A stretch of DNA of 64,000 bases from Denitratimonas yunnanensis (SeqCode) (GCA_026410415.1 JAPMLR010000003.1:1-64000); one strand, 5' to 3'. Positions 7,600 to 18,800 are shown, numbered from the stretch's first letter. Notes: generated from the sequence alone by a model not told the origin. Numbers and translations: made by a program.

Positions 7600-10500
7600 G
7601 GCAGGCTCTCGTTGGGTTTGGCGGATTTGTCGGGACGTGTGGCGGAGGGCGGGACTTCAGGCGAGTCCATCCGACGTGCGATTTCACGCAGGATCACTTG
7701 CAAGGCATCGTGCTGGTCGGCACGTTTCTGCATGCCCTCGACCATGGGCTTGAAGCCCAGCTCCAGCGCATTGCGCAGGCCGCCGAGCCACATCGCGGCG
7801 TCGGTCGAGGTGTCGCGGGAAAAAGTGCGGGCGAGGGTTTGTTCGGATACCACGCGCTCGAGCAAATCGATGAGCGCGGGCCAATGCGTTGCGTGATTCG
7901 TGTGCGCCGTGTGGGTCGCATCGGGCGCATTCGGGTGTGCGGCGAGTTCGCGCAATCCGCGCACGCCTTGCACCAGATCGTGCAATTGCGCGACGACACG
8001 CGAGCCGGTATCGGCATCGGCGCCGCCGATGGATTGATTGCGGCGGAAATCGGCCTTGATCTGTTCCCAGCGTGCGGCCTCGTCGGCACTGAGCGTGCCG
8101 CGCAGTTCGGCCAGTTTGAGCAGGTTTTCTTCCGCGCCGGTGGTGAGCAGTTGCGATTCGCCGAGGTAATGGTCGGCGATCAGTTGCTGCAATTCGTTGG
8201 TGTTCATCACCGAGGAAATCTTCTCGGCCAGCTTGTTCATGTTGCGGTAGCTGCCCTGCAACTTGAACGCCGGCTCGGTGCGATAGGCATCGGCCTGCGC
8301 GGCGCTGGCGATGTACTGCTGGTTGACGCGATACACCACGTCACGCACCACGATCAGGCGCTTGAGCGTTTCGACGATTTCGTTGACTTCCGCGCTGCTG
8401 TAATCGTGCTTGAGTTCGTTGGTGGATATGTCGCGCCCTTGGGCCTTTTCCACCAGCAGATACAGGTCGGCCATGTCGCGCGTGGCCATCGGCGCGAGCA
8501 CGGGGTTGGAGGTGAGGCTGTTCTCGATGTAGCTGAGGGTGAAGGCATCCTCCATGCCGCCAAGCACATCGCCGAGGTTGTAGATGTCGGCGCGGTTGGC
8601 GAGCATGTCGGGAATCTTGAACACCTCGCCCGATTCGGTATACGGGTTGCCGGCCATCACCACGCAGAACTTCTTGCCGCGCATGTCGTAGGTCTTGGTG
8701 CGGCCGTTCCAGACGCCCTCGATGCGGCGGGTGCCGTCGCACAGCGAGATGAACTTTTGCAGGAATTCGGGGTGGGTGTGCTGGATGTCGTCCACGTACA
8801 GCATCACGTTGCTGCCCATTTCCAGCGCCAGATTGAGTTTCACCAGCTCTTGCCGCGCGGTGGCGTCGGGGGCTTGCGCGGGATCGAGCGAGCGCACCTC
8901 GTGGCCGAGCGCCGGGCCGTTGATCTTCATGAAGACCAAGCCCAGCCGGTTGGCGACGTATTCCATCAACGTGGTTTTGCCATAGCCCGGTGGCGAGATG
9001 AGCATCAGCAGGCCCATCAAGTCGGAGCGCTTGTTTTCGCCGGCCGTGCCCATCTGCTTGGCGAGGTTGTCGCCGATGATGGGCAGGTACACATCGTTGA
9101 TGAGCTTGTTGCGCACGAACGAGGCCAGCGGGCGCGGCTTGAATTCTTCCAGGCGCAACATGTCGCGCTCGCGTGCGAGGGCGTCGTGGCGAACTTGCTG
9201 GAATTGCTGGAAGCCGGCCAGCCAGGTGCGACGGTGATCGGCCAGGCGCTGCATCAGATCGAACAAGCGCACGTCGAGCGTGCCATCGACGATGCGCTGG
9301 TGTTCGCTCAACAGGCCCGGGATGGACGCATCCAGATCGGCCTGCGCGATGCGGTGTGGTAGCTGCGGGCCAAGCAGGATCAGTGCAGCGGCCTCATCGA
9401 CATACGCTTCCAGGCGCAGCAATGACGAGGTGCCGGCCTCGTCCGGCTTGCTCGCCGCGTCGCTGATCAAGGCGTGTAGCCATTGCCGCAGCAGGATGAA
9501 GCGTGCGCCGTTGCCGTCGAGCGCCTCCAGCGTGGAGGCGAGTGCGCTCCAGCGCGGGCCATCGAGGGTGGCTTTCAATGCGCCGGCCAATTGCTCGGCG
9601 TAGCGACTGAAGGAAAATTGCGGATGCGGAGCGGAAAGTTCCTGCACCAGATACGCGGCGGCGGCGGTGGCCAGCGCCGCATCGAAGGGCAGGGCGTGTT
9701 CGGAAATCTGCGTGCTGATGACGTCGGCGAGGTGCTGGCGCACGCTGACGAGCGCGGCATCGTCGCGGAACAGTTCGTGGATCTGGGCGGCGTTGCGCGC
9801 CTGTGCGGGCCAACGCGTGGCTTCGGGCGAGTCGCTCAGGGCATCCCGACACAGCAGCGCCAGAGTGCGGGCCTGCGGTGAATGCACCAGCGCACCGGCG
9901 GCATCGCGCAGCGGCACCATGGCGCGCAGGATCAGCGCCGCATCGTGATCGTGGATGCCTTTTTCGTAACCTTCACGATAACGCGGCGTGGCGAAATCGC
10001 GCACTGCACGGGCGAGGGCATCCGGTTCCAGCGCGAGCTGCGCGAGGTGTTCGCGCGAGAAGCCGGCGGTGTTGCGATCGGCGGCTTCCAGCACGAGGCC
10101 GGCGAGGTATTCGGCACGCGATAGGTCGGGGGATTCCGATTCCAGCGCGGCTTGCCAGTAAGGCCGCAACGGTTCCAGTGCCGGATCGTTCAACGGCGTG
10201 AAGTAATCGGTGCCGGTGAGATGCAGCGCGAGTGTGTTGTCGCGCGGCAGCAGGGTGAGATCGAGTTCCTGCGTGTTGACCGAAAAACGATGGCGACCGA
10301 GGCGAATGAGGTTGCCGCCATCTTCGAACAGTTCGGTCTTGTCGCGCAGTGCACGCACGGCCTGATCGCGCACGCCCTTGAGGCGCGCGTCCACGTCATC
10401 GGCTTTGACGCTGTCCTTCAGTTCGCGCAGGCGGCTCGCCAGTTCGCGCAGTTTGAGGATCAGTGCATCGCCGGCGAAGAAGGCGTTGAGTTCGTCCGGG

Positions 10501-12887
10501 CCGGTGAAACGTGCGGTGCGGCGCGGCAGGCCGTCGAGGATGCGGCGGGCAGCGTCGAACACGGTTTGCGCGGTGCGCTGGCGCGCATCCAGCAGCGATT
10601 GTTTGTGGGTTTCGAAGGCTTCGGTCAGTTCCTCGCGCTTTTGCAGGATGTCATCGAGGAAGCGGGCGTGTTCGCCGAACTGGCTTTCCAGTTCTTCCAG
10701 TTGGATCAGCAGCCGTGCGAGGTGTTCGTCGCAGCGCTCCGGGTCAGTGGATGCGGAAAGCGCGCTGGCGATGGATTGGGAGAACAGCGCGAATTGCGCG
10801 CCGAACTGGGCCACCTGTTCGCCCGAACCCAACTGCCGGCGACGTTGTTCGGCACGGGCGCGGGCCTGATTGAGGCGCGCATACAGCTCTGCAATGGCTT
10901 CGACGATGGCGGTGCGCTGGGTGGCATCGTCCACGCGCAGCGTGGCCATCAGTTCGGAGAGCAGATCCAGGTCGGAAGCCAGTGCGATCAAGCCATCTTG
11001 CGGCTCGCGCAAAGCCGCCACGGTGCTGGCGTGCTGGGCAGCGGCGTCCAGTTCCGCAAGCCGTGCATCGAGCGGCTTGAGCGAGACCGGGTCTGCAAGG
11101 TAGTTGCCTGTGGCGGTGCCGATGCGCTCGTTGGCGGCGATCAGTTCGGCCTCCATCGCATCGATGGCGGCCACGTCGATGTAACGCAGTTCGCGGATCG
11201 TGAGCAGATGCCCGCGCTGTGCCGAGATGGATTGCAACGCGGCGACGAAATCCTGCACCCGCTCGAAACGATCCGGGTTCAGGCCGACGAGCAGGGCGTT
11301 CTGCTTGGTCGTGGCTTCGCGCATTGCGCGCTCGGACTGCGCCCGGATGCTTTCGACTTTTTCGTATTCATCCAGCACCGCCTCGCCGGTCGTGGCGATT
11401 TCGTGCAGCAGGGGCGAAAAGTCACCGGCCTGTGCATCGGCGATCCAGTGATGCGCGTCGAACATACGGCGCGTGCTCTGCACCAGCAAGGTGTAACGCT
11501 GCACCGACACCGCTTCGCTGCCGATTTCACTGGCCAGCGAGAGCAGATCGGAAATGCCTCGCACCAGCTCCGCATTGCCGATGCGACCGAGAAAACCCGT
11601 GGCCGCTGGCTGGCGTGCGGCGTATTCGTCGAAACAGAACGGTGTCTGCCACACCTGCATCGGATGCACGCGCGTGGGCTCGGTGCTCTCGGCGCTGAAG
11701 ATCACCATGCGGCCATCTTCCAGCCGCGCGTAGCCGTGGCACAAAAGCGGCGCTTGCAGGCTGCGCTCGATCAGGTTGTAGGTGAACAGCGCGTTGCGGC
11801 CCGATGCCGGTTCGTGGAACACATACAGCACATCCTCGCCATTGGGCGAGCGGATGGCGCGCTTGAAACGCATGCCATCGAAGCTGCTGTCGAACTGCCG
11901 GGTTTCGCCGTTCTGAAGCAGGTAGCCACCCGGCCAGATGATGCCGTGGTCTTCGGGCAACTGGATCGCAGCCAGCCCGAGCGCGTCGATGCGTTGCACG
12001 CGACGGGTGAGGGTGTTGTAGGCCAGATGCCGCCAGTGTTCTTCGCGATACGGCAGCACGCGCAGCAGGATCAGGCTCCCGACTTTCGCGTATTGGATCT
12101 GCGCATCGTCAAGCGATTGGGTCTTGTCCTGCACCGGCTCGCGATAGATGCCGAGGCCGTCTTCGGTGTTGTTCTCGATCTTGATGGTGAGATCGCCACC
12201 GACGGTTTCCACGAACACCGTATCGAGGATGTTCAGGTGTGGATGGCGGCCATTGACCACCATGTCGCGCGTGGTGGATTGCCATTCGAAATCGTAGGGC
12301 GCAGGCAAAGCCACGTCGCGCTCGCCGCGGTTGTCGATGTAGCGCACCTCGCCTTGCGGCGAAATGCTCCAGCGGAACACGCGGATATCGGAAAGTCGCT
12401 CGCCGATCTGGAAGCTCGCCAGCAGTTTCCCGTCACGCACCATCAGTTGCAGCAGATGGGTGTTCTTGTAGTAGGCGTACAGCTCGCGAAAATCCTGCGC
12501 AAAGCTGTCGATCGAGAGAAACGTGCCGGCGATATCCACCGGTATCACGTCATAGCCATCCGGCGTTTCGACCAGCCGATACAGCGAGAACACGTCCTCG
12601 ATGCGGGTTTCTTTTTTCAACCCGATGAAGACGTTGTAGCCGAACAGCAGGAGATCACCCACCTGCACGATGTCGCGCGCCACGCAGTTGTTTTCGGTGC
12701 GTACCCGCAGCCGCCCGATGACGTCGAGCTTGCTGCTGCCGAACTGTTCCAGCCGCTGCATGTTGAGCGCATTGGCCAGCGCACGCAGCCGCGAGCCTTG
12801 TTCGGTCAGGCGCTTGTGCAGCACCTCGTAGGCGCCGCCGGAAGCAACGGCCTGATCGATGGCGGAGGTGTCGGGGGTATCGGTCAT
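7596..12887 (-). CDS. Giant DUF3686-type AAA+ ATPase
   Basis: About 1763 residues. The N-terminal 1250 residues lack enzymatic motifs and hold long charged helical, coiled-coil-like stretches. This resembles proteins annotated as DUF3686 or 'DNA repair ATPase', a label with little functional support. The C-terminal AAA+ module has a Walker A, PPGYGKTT, at about residue 1297, a Walker B, MLYVDDIQ, at about 1361, and VVMAGNPYTESGEVFKIPDM with a sensor-like Asn, as in MoxR-type ATPases. It lies downstream of a flotillin and a YqiJ/NfeD-like gene on the same strand, so it probably acts on or with that membrane microdomain complex. The start at 12887 (MTDTPDTS) is preferred; an in-frame ATG at 12908 adds seven residues. 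Confidence 0.85.
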   Translation of the reverse strand: MTDTPDTSAIDQAVASGGAYEVLHKRLTEQGSRLRALANALNMQRLEQFGSSKLDVIGRLRVRTENNCVARDIVQVGDLLLFGYNVFIGLKKETRIEDVFSLYRLVETPDGYDVIPVDIAGTFLSIDSFAQDFRELYAYYKNTHLLQLMVRDGKLLASFQIGERLSDIRVFRWSISPQGEVRYIDNRGERDVALPAPYDFEWQSTTRDMVVNGRHPHLNILDTVFVETVGGDLTIKIENNTEDGLGIYREPVQDKTQSLDDAQIQYAKVGSLILLRVLPYREEHWRHLAYNTLTRRVQRIDALGLAAIQLPEDHGIIWPGGYLLQNGETRQFDSSFDGMRFKRAIRSPNGEDVLYVFHEPASGRNALFTYNLIERSLQAPLLCHGYARLEDGRMVIFSAESTEPTRVHPMQVWQTPFCFDEYAARQPAATGFLGRIGNAELVRGISDLLSLASEIGSEAVSVQRYTLLVQSTRRMFDAHHWIADAQAGDFSPLLHEIATTGEAVLDEYEKVESIRAQSERAMREATTKQNALLVGLNPDRFERVQDFVAALQSISAQRGHLLTIRELRYIDVAAIDAMEAELIAANERIGTATGNYLADPVSLKPLDARLAELDAAAQHASTVAALREPQDGLIALASDLDLLSELMATLRVDDATQRTAIVEAIAELYARLNQARARAEQRRRQLGSGEQVAQFGAQFALFSQSIASALSASTDPERCDEHLARLLIQLEELESQFGEHARFLDDILQKREELTEAFETHKQSLLDARQRTAQTVFDAARRILDGLPRRTARFTGPDELNAFFAGDALILKLRELASRLRELKDSVKADDVDARLKGVRDQAVRALRDKTELFEDGGNLIRLGRHRFSVNTQELDLTLLPRDNTLALHLTGTDYFTPLNDPALEPLRPYWQAALESESPDLSRAEYLAGLVLEAADRNTAGFSREHLAQLALEPDALARAVRDFATPRYREGYEKGIHDHDAALILRAMVPLRDAAGALVHSPQARTLALLCRDALSDSPEATRWPAQARNAAQIHELFRDDAALVSVRQHLADVISTQISEHALPFDAALATAAAAYLVQELSAPHPQFSFSRYAEQLAGALKATLDGPRWSALASTLEALDGNGARFILLRQWLHALISDAASKPDEAGTSSLLRLEAYVDEAAALILLGPQLPHRIAQADLDASIPGLLSEHQRIVDGTLDVRLFDLMQRLADHRRTWLAGFQQFQQVRHDALARERDMLRLEEFKPRPLASFVRNKLINDVYLPIIGDNLAKQMGTAGENKRSDLMGLLMLISPPGYGKTTLMEYVANRLGLVFMKINGPALGHEVRSLDPAQAPDATARQELVKLNLALEMGSNVMLYVDDIQHTHPEFLQKFISLCDGTRRIEGVWNGRTKTYDMRGKKFCVVMAGNPYTESGEVFKIPDMLANRADIYNLGDVLGGMEDAFTLSYIENSLTSNPVLAPMATRDMADLYLLVEKAQGRDISTNELKHDYSSAEVNEIVETLKRLIVVRDVVYRVNQQYIASAAQADAYRTEPAFKLQGSYRNMNKLAEKISSVMNTNELQQLIADHYLGESQLLTTGAEENLLKLAELRGTLSADEAARWEQIKADFRRNQSIGGADADTGSRVVAQLHDLVQGVRGLRELAAHPNAPDATHTAHTNHATHWPALIDLLERVVSEQTLARTFSRDTSTDAAMWLGGLRNALELGFKPMVEGMQKRADQHDALQVILREIARRMDSPEVPPSATRPDKSAKPNESLP

Positions 12888-12940
12888 GGGATGCAGGCCG
12901 TGAAACATCGCAGGCGTGGCTGCGGTTCATGTGGGGTCGC

Positions 12941-12962
12941 AGGTCGGCCCGCAGGCCGACCT
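12941..12962. repeat. REP-like palindrome between flotillin and AAA+ genes
   Basis: AGGTCGGCC and GGCCGACCT form a 9-bp perfect stem around a 4-base loop. The AGGTCGG core matches the REP-like elements at 50478 and 57339. It sits within the operon gap and may modulate expression or mRNA stability of the downstream ATPase gene. Confidence 0.6.
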
Positions 12963-12977
12963 CGATGAACGGTGGTG

Positions 12978-14969
12978 TCAGTCGCTGGATTTCTGCGACG
13001 GCATGGCGGACTCGATGCCCTTGCCGCCGCCCAGGAACTTCTGGATCAACTCGTTGACCACCGGGCTTTTCCCGGCAGCACCTTCGATGAACTTGCCCAC
13101 CGACAAACTCTTGGCGAACGAATCGAAGAACGCACCTTCGCCGCCCACGATGTCGATGTTGGCCTTGCTGAGGGCGGCCGAAAGCACTTCGGCCTGTTCG
13201 CGGGCGATGTCCTTGCCGGCGGCAATCTGCGCCAGCGCCTGTTCCAGATTCTTTTCGATCTGGATGCGGAATTCCTCGTGCGCACGGGCGTTGTCGCTGA
13301 GGGCATCGAGAGCGCCGAACTTCTCGGTGAGACCCTTGGCTTCGGCGTTGAGCTTTTCAAGCAGCACTTCGGCTTCCGACAGGCCCACGTCGCGCGTTGC
13401 CTTGCCCTTGGCGGCGCCAAGTTGTTCTTCGCCGCGTGCCTGTGCGATGAGGTTTTCTTCCAGCACCTTGGCTTCGGCCAGACCCTTTTCCTGCGTGCCG
13501 CGTGCTTCTGCGGCGAGCTTTTCGGCGATGACCTTGGCTTCGGCCAAGCCTTCCTTTTCCATCGCCGCGGCGGTGATTTCACGCACGCGCGCGTCGGCCA
13601 GACCGGGCGCAGCGCGCTCGGCTTCGATGCCTTCGGCCAGCTTCTTCTTGGCTTCGGATTGCTTGGCGGCTGCTTCCAGTTCGGCCTGCGCCAGCACGGT
13701 GATTTCCACCGATTTGTGCTTGCTGCGGGTTTCGTCGGCTTCGGCCTGCTTGACCTGCTTGACCAGTTCTTCCTCGGCGGCGGCCTGCGCTTCGAGGATG
13801 CGCACCTGCTTCATGCGCTCGGCCTCGGAGATTTCGCGCACTTCCTTGATGCGCTCCTCTTCCTGCGCCACGGTCTTTTCCACCGCCACGCGCTCGCGGA
13901 TCACGTTGGCGATGTCCTTGCGCTGCTCTTCCAGCGCCTTTTCCTTTTCGATGCGCTGCAATTCGACCTCACGCTCGCGTGCAACGATTTCCAGTTCCTT
14001 GGCGCGCGAGACTTTTTCCACCTCGATGACGACGGCGCGCTGACGGTTCTGCTCGGCCACTTCGACTTCGCGCAGGCGATTCTGCTCGCGAATATCCAGT
14101 TGTTCCTGCGTGGCGATGCGGGCTTGCTCGGCTTTCAGGCGTTCTTCTTCCTGCACCTTCATGGTTTCGGCCTGCTCGCGTGCCTGGATGGTTTCGATTT
14201 CGCGTTTCTGGCGCGCTTCGGCATCGGCCTGCTGGCGTTCGAGTGCGAGCAGCGCCTCCTTGGTTTCGACGTTCTTCTTGGTAATGGCGAGCTGTTCGTT
14301 GCGCTCCAGTTCGTTGGTGATGACGTTCTGGGCGGCGGTGAGCTCGGTGATCTTGCGGATGCCTTCGGCATCGAGAATGTTGTGCGGATCAAGCGAGGCT
14401 TTCGGGGTTTGCTCGAGGTAGTCGATAGCCACGTCCTCCAGCACGTAGCCATTGAGATCGTTGCCGATCACTTCCACGATGCGGTCGCGGAAGTCCTGGC
14501 GGTTCTCGAACAGCTTGACGAATTCGATCTGCTTGCCGACGGTCTTGAGGGCTTCGGAGAACTTGGCGTTGAACAACTCGTTTACCGCGACCTTGTCCGA
14601 AGCGCGATCCACGCCGATGGCCTTGGCCACCTTCAGCACGTCCTGCTGGGTTTCATTCACGCGCAGGTAAAACGCGACGGTGATGTCGGCGCGCATGTTG
14701 TCGCGACAAATCAGGCCATCCTTGCCGCGCCGATCCACTTCCAGCGTGATCAGGGAGATCTTCATGAACTCCTTTTTGTAGATCACCGGATACACCAGGG
14801 CGCCGGTGAAATGCACCTTGGGCGTGGAGGACATGTCGTTGACGATCAGCGCGGTGCCCTGCGGAACCTTGATGTAGAAAGCCTTGAACAAGACGAACAA
14901 GCAGAAGATCAGCAGCAGCGCGATGCCGACCACCGTGGCGACGGCAATGAGGGTGGGAACGATGTCCAT
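12978..14969 (-). CDS. Flotillin/YqiK-family membrane protein
   Basis: 663 residues. One N-terminal membrane segment (residues about 7-29) is followed by an SPFH/Band 7 domain (about 30-210), with the flotillin-type opening AFYIKVPQGTALIVND and the strand VHFTGALVYPVI. From about 215 to 530 the protein is a long Glu/Ala/Arg/Gln-rich coiled coil, and the C-terminus (about 560-640) is the conserved flotillin tail. Flotillins scaffold membrane microdomains and oligomerise through the SPFH domain. The upstream neighbour is a YqiJ/NfeD-like protein (84 bases away), the usual partner; the downstream gene is the giant AAA+ ATPase. It is of the YqiK type rather than HflK/HflC. Confidence 0.92.
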   Translation of the reverse strand: MDIVPTLIAVATVVGIALLLIFCLFVLFKAFYIKVPQGTALIVNDMSSTPKVHFTGALVYPVIYKKEFMKISLITLEVDRRGKDGLICRDNMRADITVAFYLRVNETQQDVLKVAKAIGVDRASDKVAVNELFNAKFSEALKTVGKQIEFVKLFENRQDFRDRIVEVIGNDLNGYVLEDVAIDYLEQTPKASLDPHNILDAEGIRKITELTAAQNVITNELERNEQLAITKKNVETKEALLALERQQADAEARQKREIETIQAREQAETMKVQEEERLKAEQARIATQEQLDIREQNRLREVEVAEQNRQRAVVIEVEKVSRAKELEIVAREREVELQRIEKEKALEEQRKDIANVIRERVAVEKTVAQEEERIKEVREISEAERMKQVRILEAQAAAEEELVKQVKQAEADETRSKHKSVEITVLAQAELEAAAKQSEAKKKLAEGIEAERAAPGLADARVREITAAAMEKEGLAEAKVIAEKLAAEARGTQEKGLAEAKVLEENLIAQARGEEQLGAAKGKATRDVGLSEAEVLLEKLNAEAKGLTEKFGALDALSDNARAHEEFRIQIEKNLEQALAQIAAGKDIAREQAEVLSAALSKANIDIVGGEGAFFDSFAKSLSVGKFIEGAAGKSPVVNELIQKFLGGGKGIESAMPSQKSSD

Positions 14970-15053
14970 GTGTGACTCCAGGGTTGGGCCGGGACGTGCC
15001 GGTTGGAACGAGGAAAGACGGAGTGAAAGCAGGGGTGGAAAAACGGTGTCGAA

Positions 15054-15665
15054 TCAGGTGCGGATGACGCGGTAGGCGTTCTGTTCGGGCAGGTACTCGA
15101 CCAGCACCACGCGTTCGCCGCGCAGGAATTCTTCGTCGTGGCTGCGTGCCTTGAGGATCAGCCCGGCGCCGCCATCGTCCAGATCGACTTCGCCTTGCGA
15201 TGCCCCGATTTTCGGACTGCGCACGATGGCTTCGCGGCCGAGGAAGGAGGCGGCTCCCGGCCCGGCCAGATTGGCGAACAGCGGCCGCAGCGGATGCAGT
15301 GCCAATCCGGTGATGGGAATGGCGACGACGAAAACGACCAATACCATCACCCCGGTCAGCGCGGTGCGCAGGAGGCCCGGATCAAGTGAGCGCAGCAGCA
15401 GGAAATCGGCGAAATAACTCATGATCCACGCGAAAAGGCAGACGCCTGTGACTATCAACGCGATCGGGAGGCCATCGAGGCCAAACCTCAGCAGCACGCC
15501 GGAAACTCCGCCCGGATCGCCCTCGCCGCCGATGCCGCCAAGTTCGAGCAGGTCGGTGTCCATCAGGCCCAGCAGGGTCAGCAGCCAGTAGCCCACGGCG
15601 ATGGCCAGCAACACGCTGAAAATGAGGGTGGGAAAGGACAGGGCGATGTCCAGGAAGGTCTGCAT
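15054..15665 (-). CDS. YqiJ/NfeD-like membrane protein with OB-fold tail
   Basis: 203 residues with three or so membrane segments (about 8-34, 59-83 and 95-118) and a C-terminal soluble domain of about 65 residues. That domain, containing LGREAIVRSPKIGASQGEVD and ending LVEYLPEQNAYRVIRT, is an OB-fold as in NfeD/YqiJ partners of flotillins. The start at 15665 (MQTFLDIA) is preceded by AAAGAGG, a good ribosome binding site; the frame extends ten codons upstream without one. It is the first gene of the yqiJ-flotillin-ATPase operon. It is assigned by architecture and context; sequence identity to E. coli YqiJ cannot be measured here. Confidence 0.82.
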   Translation of the reverse strand: MQTFLDIALSFPTLIFSVLLAIAVGYWLLTLLGLMDTDLLELGGIGGEGDPGGVSGVLLRFGLDGLPIALIVTGVCLFAWIMSYFADFLLLRSLDPGLLRTALTGVMVLVVFVVAIPITGLALHPLRPLFANLAGPGAASFLGREAIVRSPKIGASQGEVDLDDGGAGLILKARSHDEEFLRGERVVLVEYLPEQNAYRVIRT

Positions 15666-15810
15666 GGAAGCCTCTTTGCGGGACGATATTCCCATGGACG
15701 ACGGGAAGGGCGAATCGTGACGGAAACGGTAGCCGATTGCGGAGAAAGACGGTGGATGCAGAGGTCACGGGCGGCTGAGTTCCATCGCTCGGGGCATTAT
15801 CGTCTGGAAA

Positions 15811-15839
15811 GCAAAACGCCCGCCGGTGAGCGGCGGGCG
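15811..15839 (-). terminator. Rho-independent terminator of the VIT/VWA gene
   Basis: CGCCCGCCG/CGGCGGGCG, a perfect 9-bp stem with a 5-base loop, is followed on the minus strand by a TTTT run (AAAA at 15813-15816). It lies 27 bases past the stop of the VIT/VWA gene and separates it from the yqiJ-like operon. Confidence 0.85.
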
Positions 15840-15865
15840 ATTGCGCAGCGCAGAGCATTGTCTCG

Positions 15866-18800
15866 TCAGGGTGCGATGCGGAACTGTCCCACGTCGATGC
15901 GTTGCTTGCCGGTTTCCAGTCGCCGCGTGGTGGATTGGCGCTCGGGTTCGCTGCTGCCGAAGCCGGTCTGGAATTCCAGTTGCACCGTCACCGGGCCGGT
16001 CAGCGATTGGCGACGGTCGCCGAAGTAGTGCGCCTGCACCCGATAGGTGCCGGGGATCGGGCGGGCGATGGTGAACGCTTCGGGTCCGTAACCCTGAGTG
16101 AAATCGCGGCTGACCTGGCCGCCGCTCTTGCTGCGCGGTTGGGCGTAGTAGACCGCTTCGCCCGTCGGGTCGATCACCCACAGGTCGATGTCGGTGTTGT
16201 CGGCGTCCCAGGTCAACACCACGCGCAGGTTCACTTCCACCGGCGGCAGCAGTTCGGGCGGGATGCCGAGGTTGGCGATTTCCACGTTTGGATTTGCAGC
16301 CACGAGTGCGGTGAGTTCGTGCAGGGCAATCAGATCGATGTCGGGGAAACGGCTGTGCCATTCGTGCGTGGCGATGTGCCAGAGCAGTGCCACCGCGCGC
16401 GCAGTGTGCGGCTCAGGCAGGCGCGAAAGGGCAAGGGCGAGATCGCGATGGCTTTGCGGTTCTTCCGGGCGCTGGGCGAGAGCCTCTTCAAACGGGCGCA
16501 AGGCGAGTTCGGGATGATCCCACTGCATCAGGCGATAGCCGAACACGCGGATCAATGCGGTGTTCCCGTCGCCGATTTCCGCGAGATTGGAGAGTACGCG
16601 CCGTGCCAGCGCCGGGTTTTTCGCTTCGTTGCGGAAAAAATCGGCGGCATCGAGAAAGAAGCTGGGCGTATCGGCGTGTTCGGTGCGCAGTTGCAGATAG
16701 GTCGAATACGGATCGGCCGCAGCGCGCAGGGTTTTCAGGTAAGGCGTATCCGGGTTCCAGCCGCTCAAGGCCATGCTGGCTTGCATCGGCAAGGGTTCCG
16801 GGCTGGCAGCCATGTCGGTGCCAATGGATTCGATGCGTGAGCCGGTGACGACCACCCTGTCGAGCGAATCGCCGGATGGCAGGCGTGCCGCAGCATGCCT
16901 TTCTGGTGGCGGAGGTGGTGTCGAAGGCGCGCTCATGGCCTCGGCCAGCACCGGCGATGGAGAGGGGAGTGGATGTCCACTGTCCTGCTGCCATTGGGCG
17001 GAATCCGGCGCGTGCTCCAGACGTTGTTGGCGCAGTGCATCCAGTTGCAGCATCAAGGTCGTGGCTTCACCTTCCCACGTCCTGCGCGAAGCGGGCTCGG
17101 CGCCTTCGCGCAGCCAGCGCTCGGTCAGTGCGCGGCTGCGTTCGGTGATCGATGCGAGTTGCTTGCGCGAGGCAGTGAGGGTTTTTTCGGGCAGCGTGTC
17201 CGATGCTTGCAGGCGCTGCCACATCAAGGTTTCTGCTTCCGCTGCGGGCGCCAACAGCGTTTCCAGCCATGGATGGCGCTGCTGATGCCATTCGCGGAAC
17301 TCGCGCCAGCGGGTGGCGAGCGACGCGATGCGGGCATCGCGGCCAGCGTCGACGGGAAGGGGCTTGGGCTGACTGGCGCGCAGGCGTTCGTACTGCGCAC
17401 GCAGGTCGGGTTCCTTCGGCGCGACGCCGTAGCGCACGTAATCTTCGATGCGGTCGAGCACCAGCAGCGAGGTTTGCGAGGTGACGACGCCATGACGCAC
17501 GGCCAGATCGGTAATGGCGGCGGTATCGGGCGAGGCGCTGGATTCCATCTGCGTGATGCGGGTCTGCGCCACGGCGCGCCAGACCGAATCGGCAAGCGCA
17601 CCCACGGCAGGTTCGGCCTCGCCGAGGGTCACTTCGCGCACCACGTCATGGTGGCCATCGCCGCTGCCGAAGGTCAGGCGCAGTATGGTTTTCCCCGTGC
17701 AGCGCGCAGTCAATGTCATGACCTTGCCCACCGGTTGCGGCGTGGTGGGAAGGAGATCGGCGCACGCAGCGGATGAGGTTGCCGACAGCAGTCGCCAGCT
17801 CGCCGCCGAGAGGGCTTCGCTGGCCTGAGGTGCCGACATGCGGGTGAGGTCGATCACATCACCGTTGCCGCGCCTTGCGATATCGGCCAGTCGCGCGTGA
17901 TCGGCGCGTTGCGCGGCATGCAGCGCGAACAGGCGTGCCGGCGCGCCGCTGAAATCGATCTGGCCGCTGCCGAAGGTATCAAGGCCGTCGCCGATCACGA
18001 TGGCCGCATCGGCTTCATGGCTGGCTCGGAAATCGATCGCGCCGTAATTGCTCGCACCATCCAGCGGCAAGGCGTCCAGTGCGGCCAGAAGTGCCGATGC
18101 ATCGCCGTTGCGTACCTCGAAGTTGCGTGCGGATTCGGCCGTATCGCGAAAGACGATCAGCTCGACCTTGGCATGGTCGAATGTGGCCAGCCATGCGGAA
18201 AGCGCGTCGCGTTCGCGTTGCAGATCGCGATCGCGCGCGCTGCCGGACGCATCGAAATAAAGCGCGATGCGTTCGGGTTTCTTCGGTGCGGGCAAGGTGT
18301 CCGGGCGGCCGGTGTCGATGCGCGCCAGGATCGCGCGCTGTGCCGGTTCGAGGGTGTCGGGTGCTTCCAGCGCCGTCACATCGCCCGGCTGCTTGGGCAC
18401 GCGGAAACTCAGTTCGCGTTGTGGCGTGATGTTCTGGCGGGAGAATTCGGCACGCCAGAGGGTATTGCTGCGCTCGAAGTGGAGTGCGGGATCGGGCGAG
18501 TCGGCGGCCAGTTCCGGGGCCGCGTTGTCGAGCGGAACTTCGGCCTTCACCGAGAACTGCCGAACGCTGTCGCGGAAGTGCAATGGCATCAGGTAGCGCC
18601 AATGCGTCCCGGCATCGTCCATCACCTGTTCGAATTCCAGTGCGATGCGCTTCTTGCCGCTGGCCGGAATCGGATACAGGCGGGTGCGGAACACATTGCC
18701 GGCGGTCAGTTCGGCCAGGCCGGGATCGACCTGCTGGCGGGTGATGTCCTCGAATGCCACGCGCGCGGTCTGCTTCGGCACGACCACGCCTTCGCGCATC

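Noticed and set aside
10152..12968. 938-codon plus-strand open frame
   Set aside because: It lies fully antisense to the AAA+ ATPase gene and is His/Gln-rich with no family motif, as expected from the codon bias of the opposite strand.
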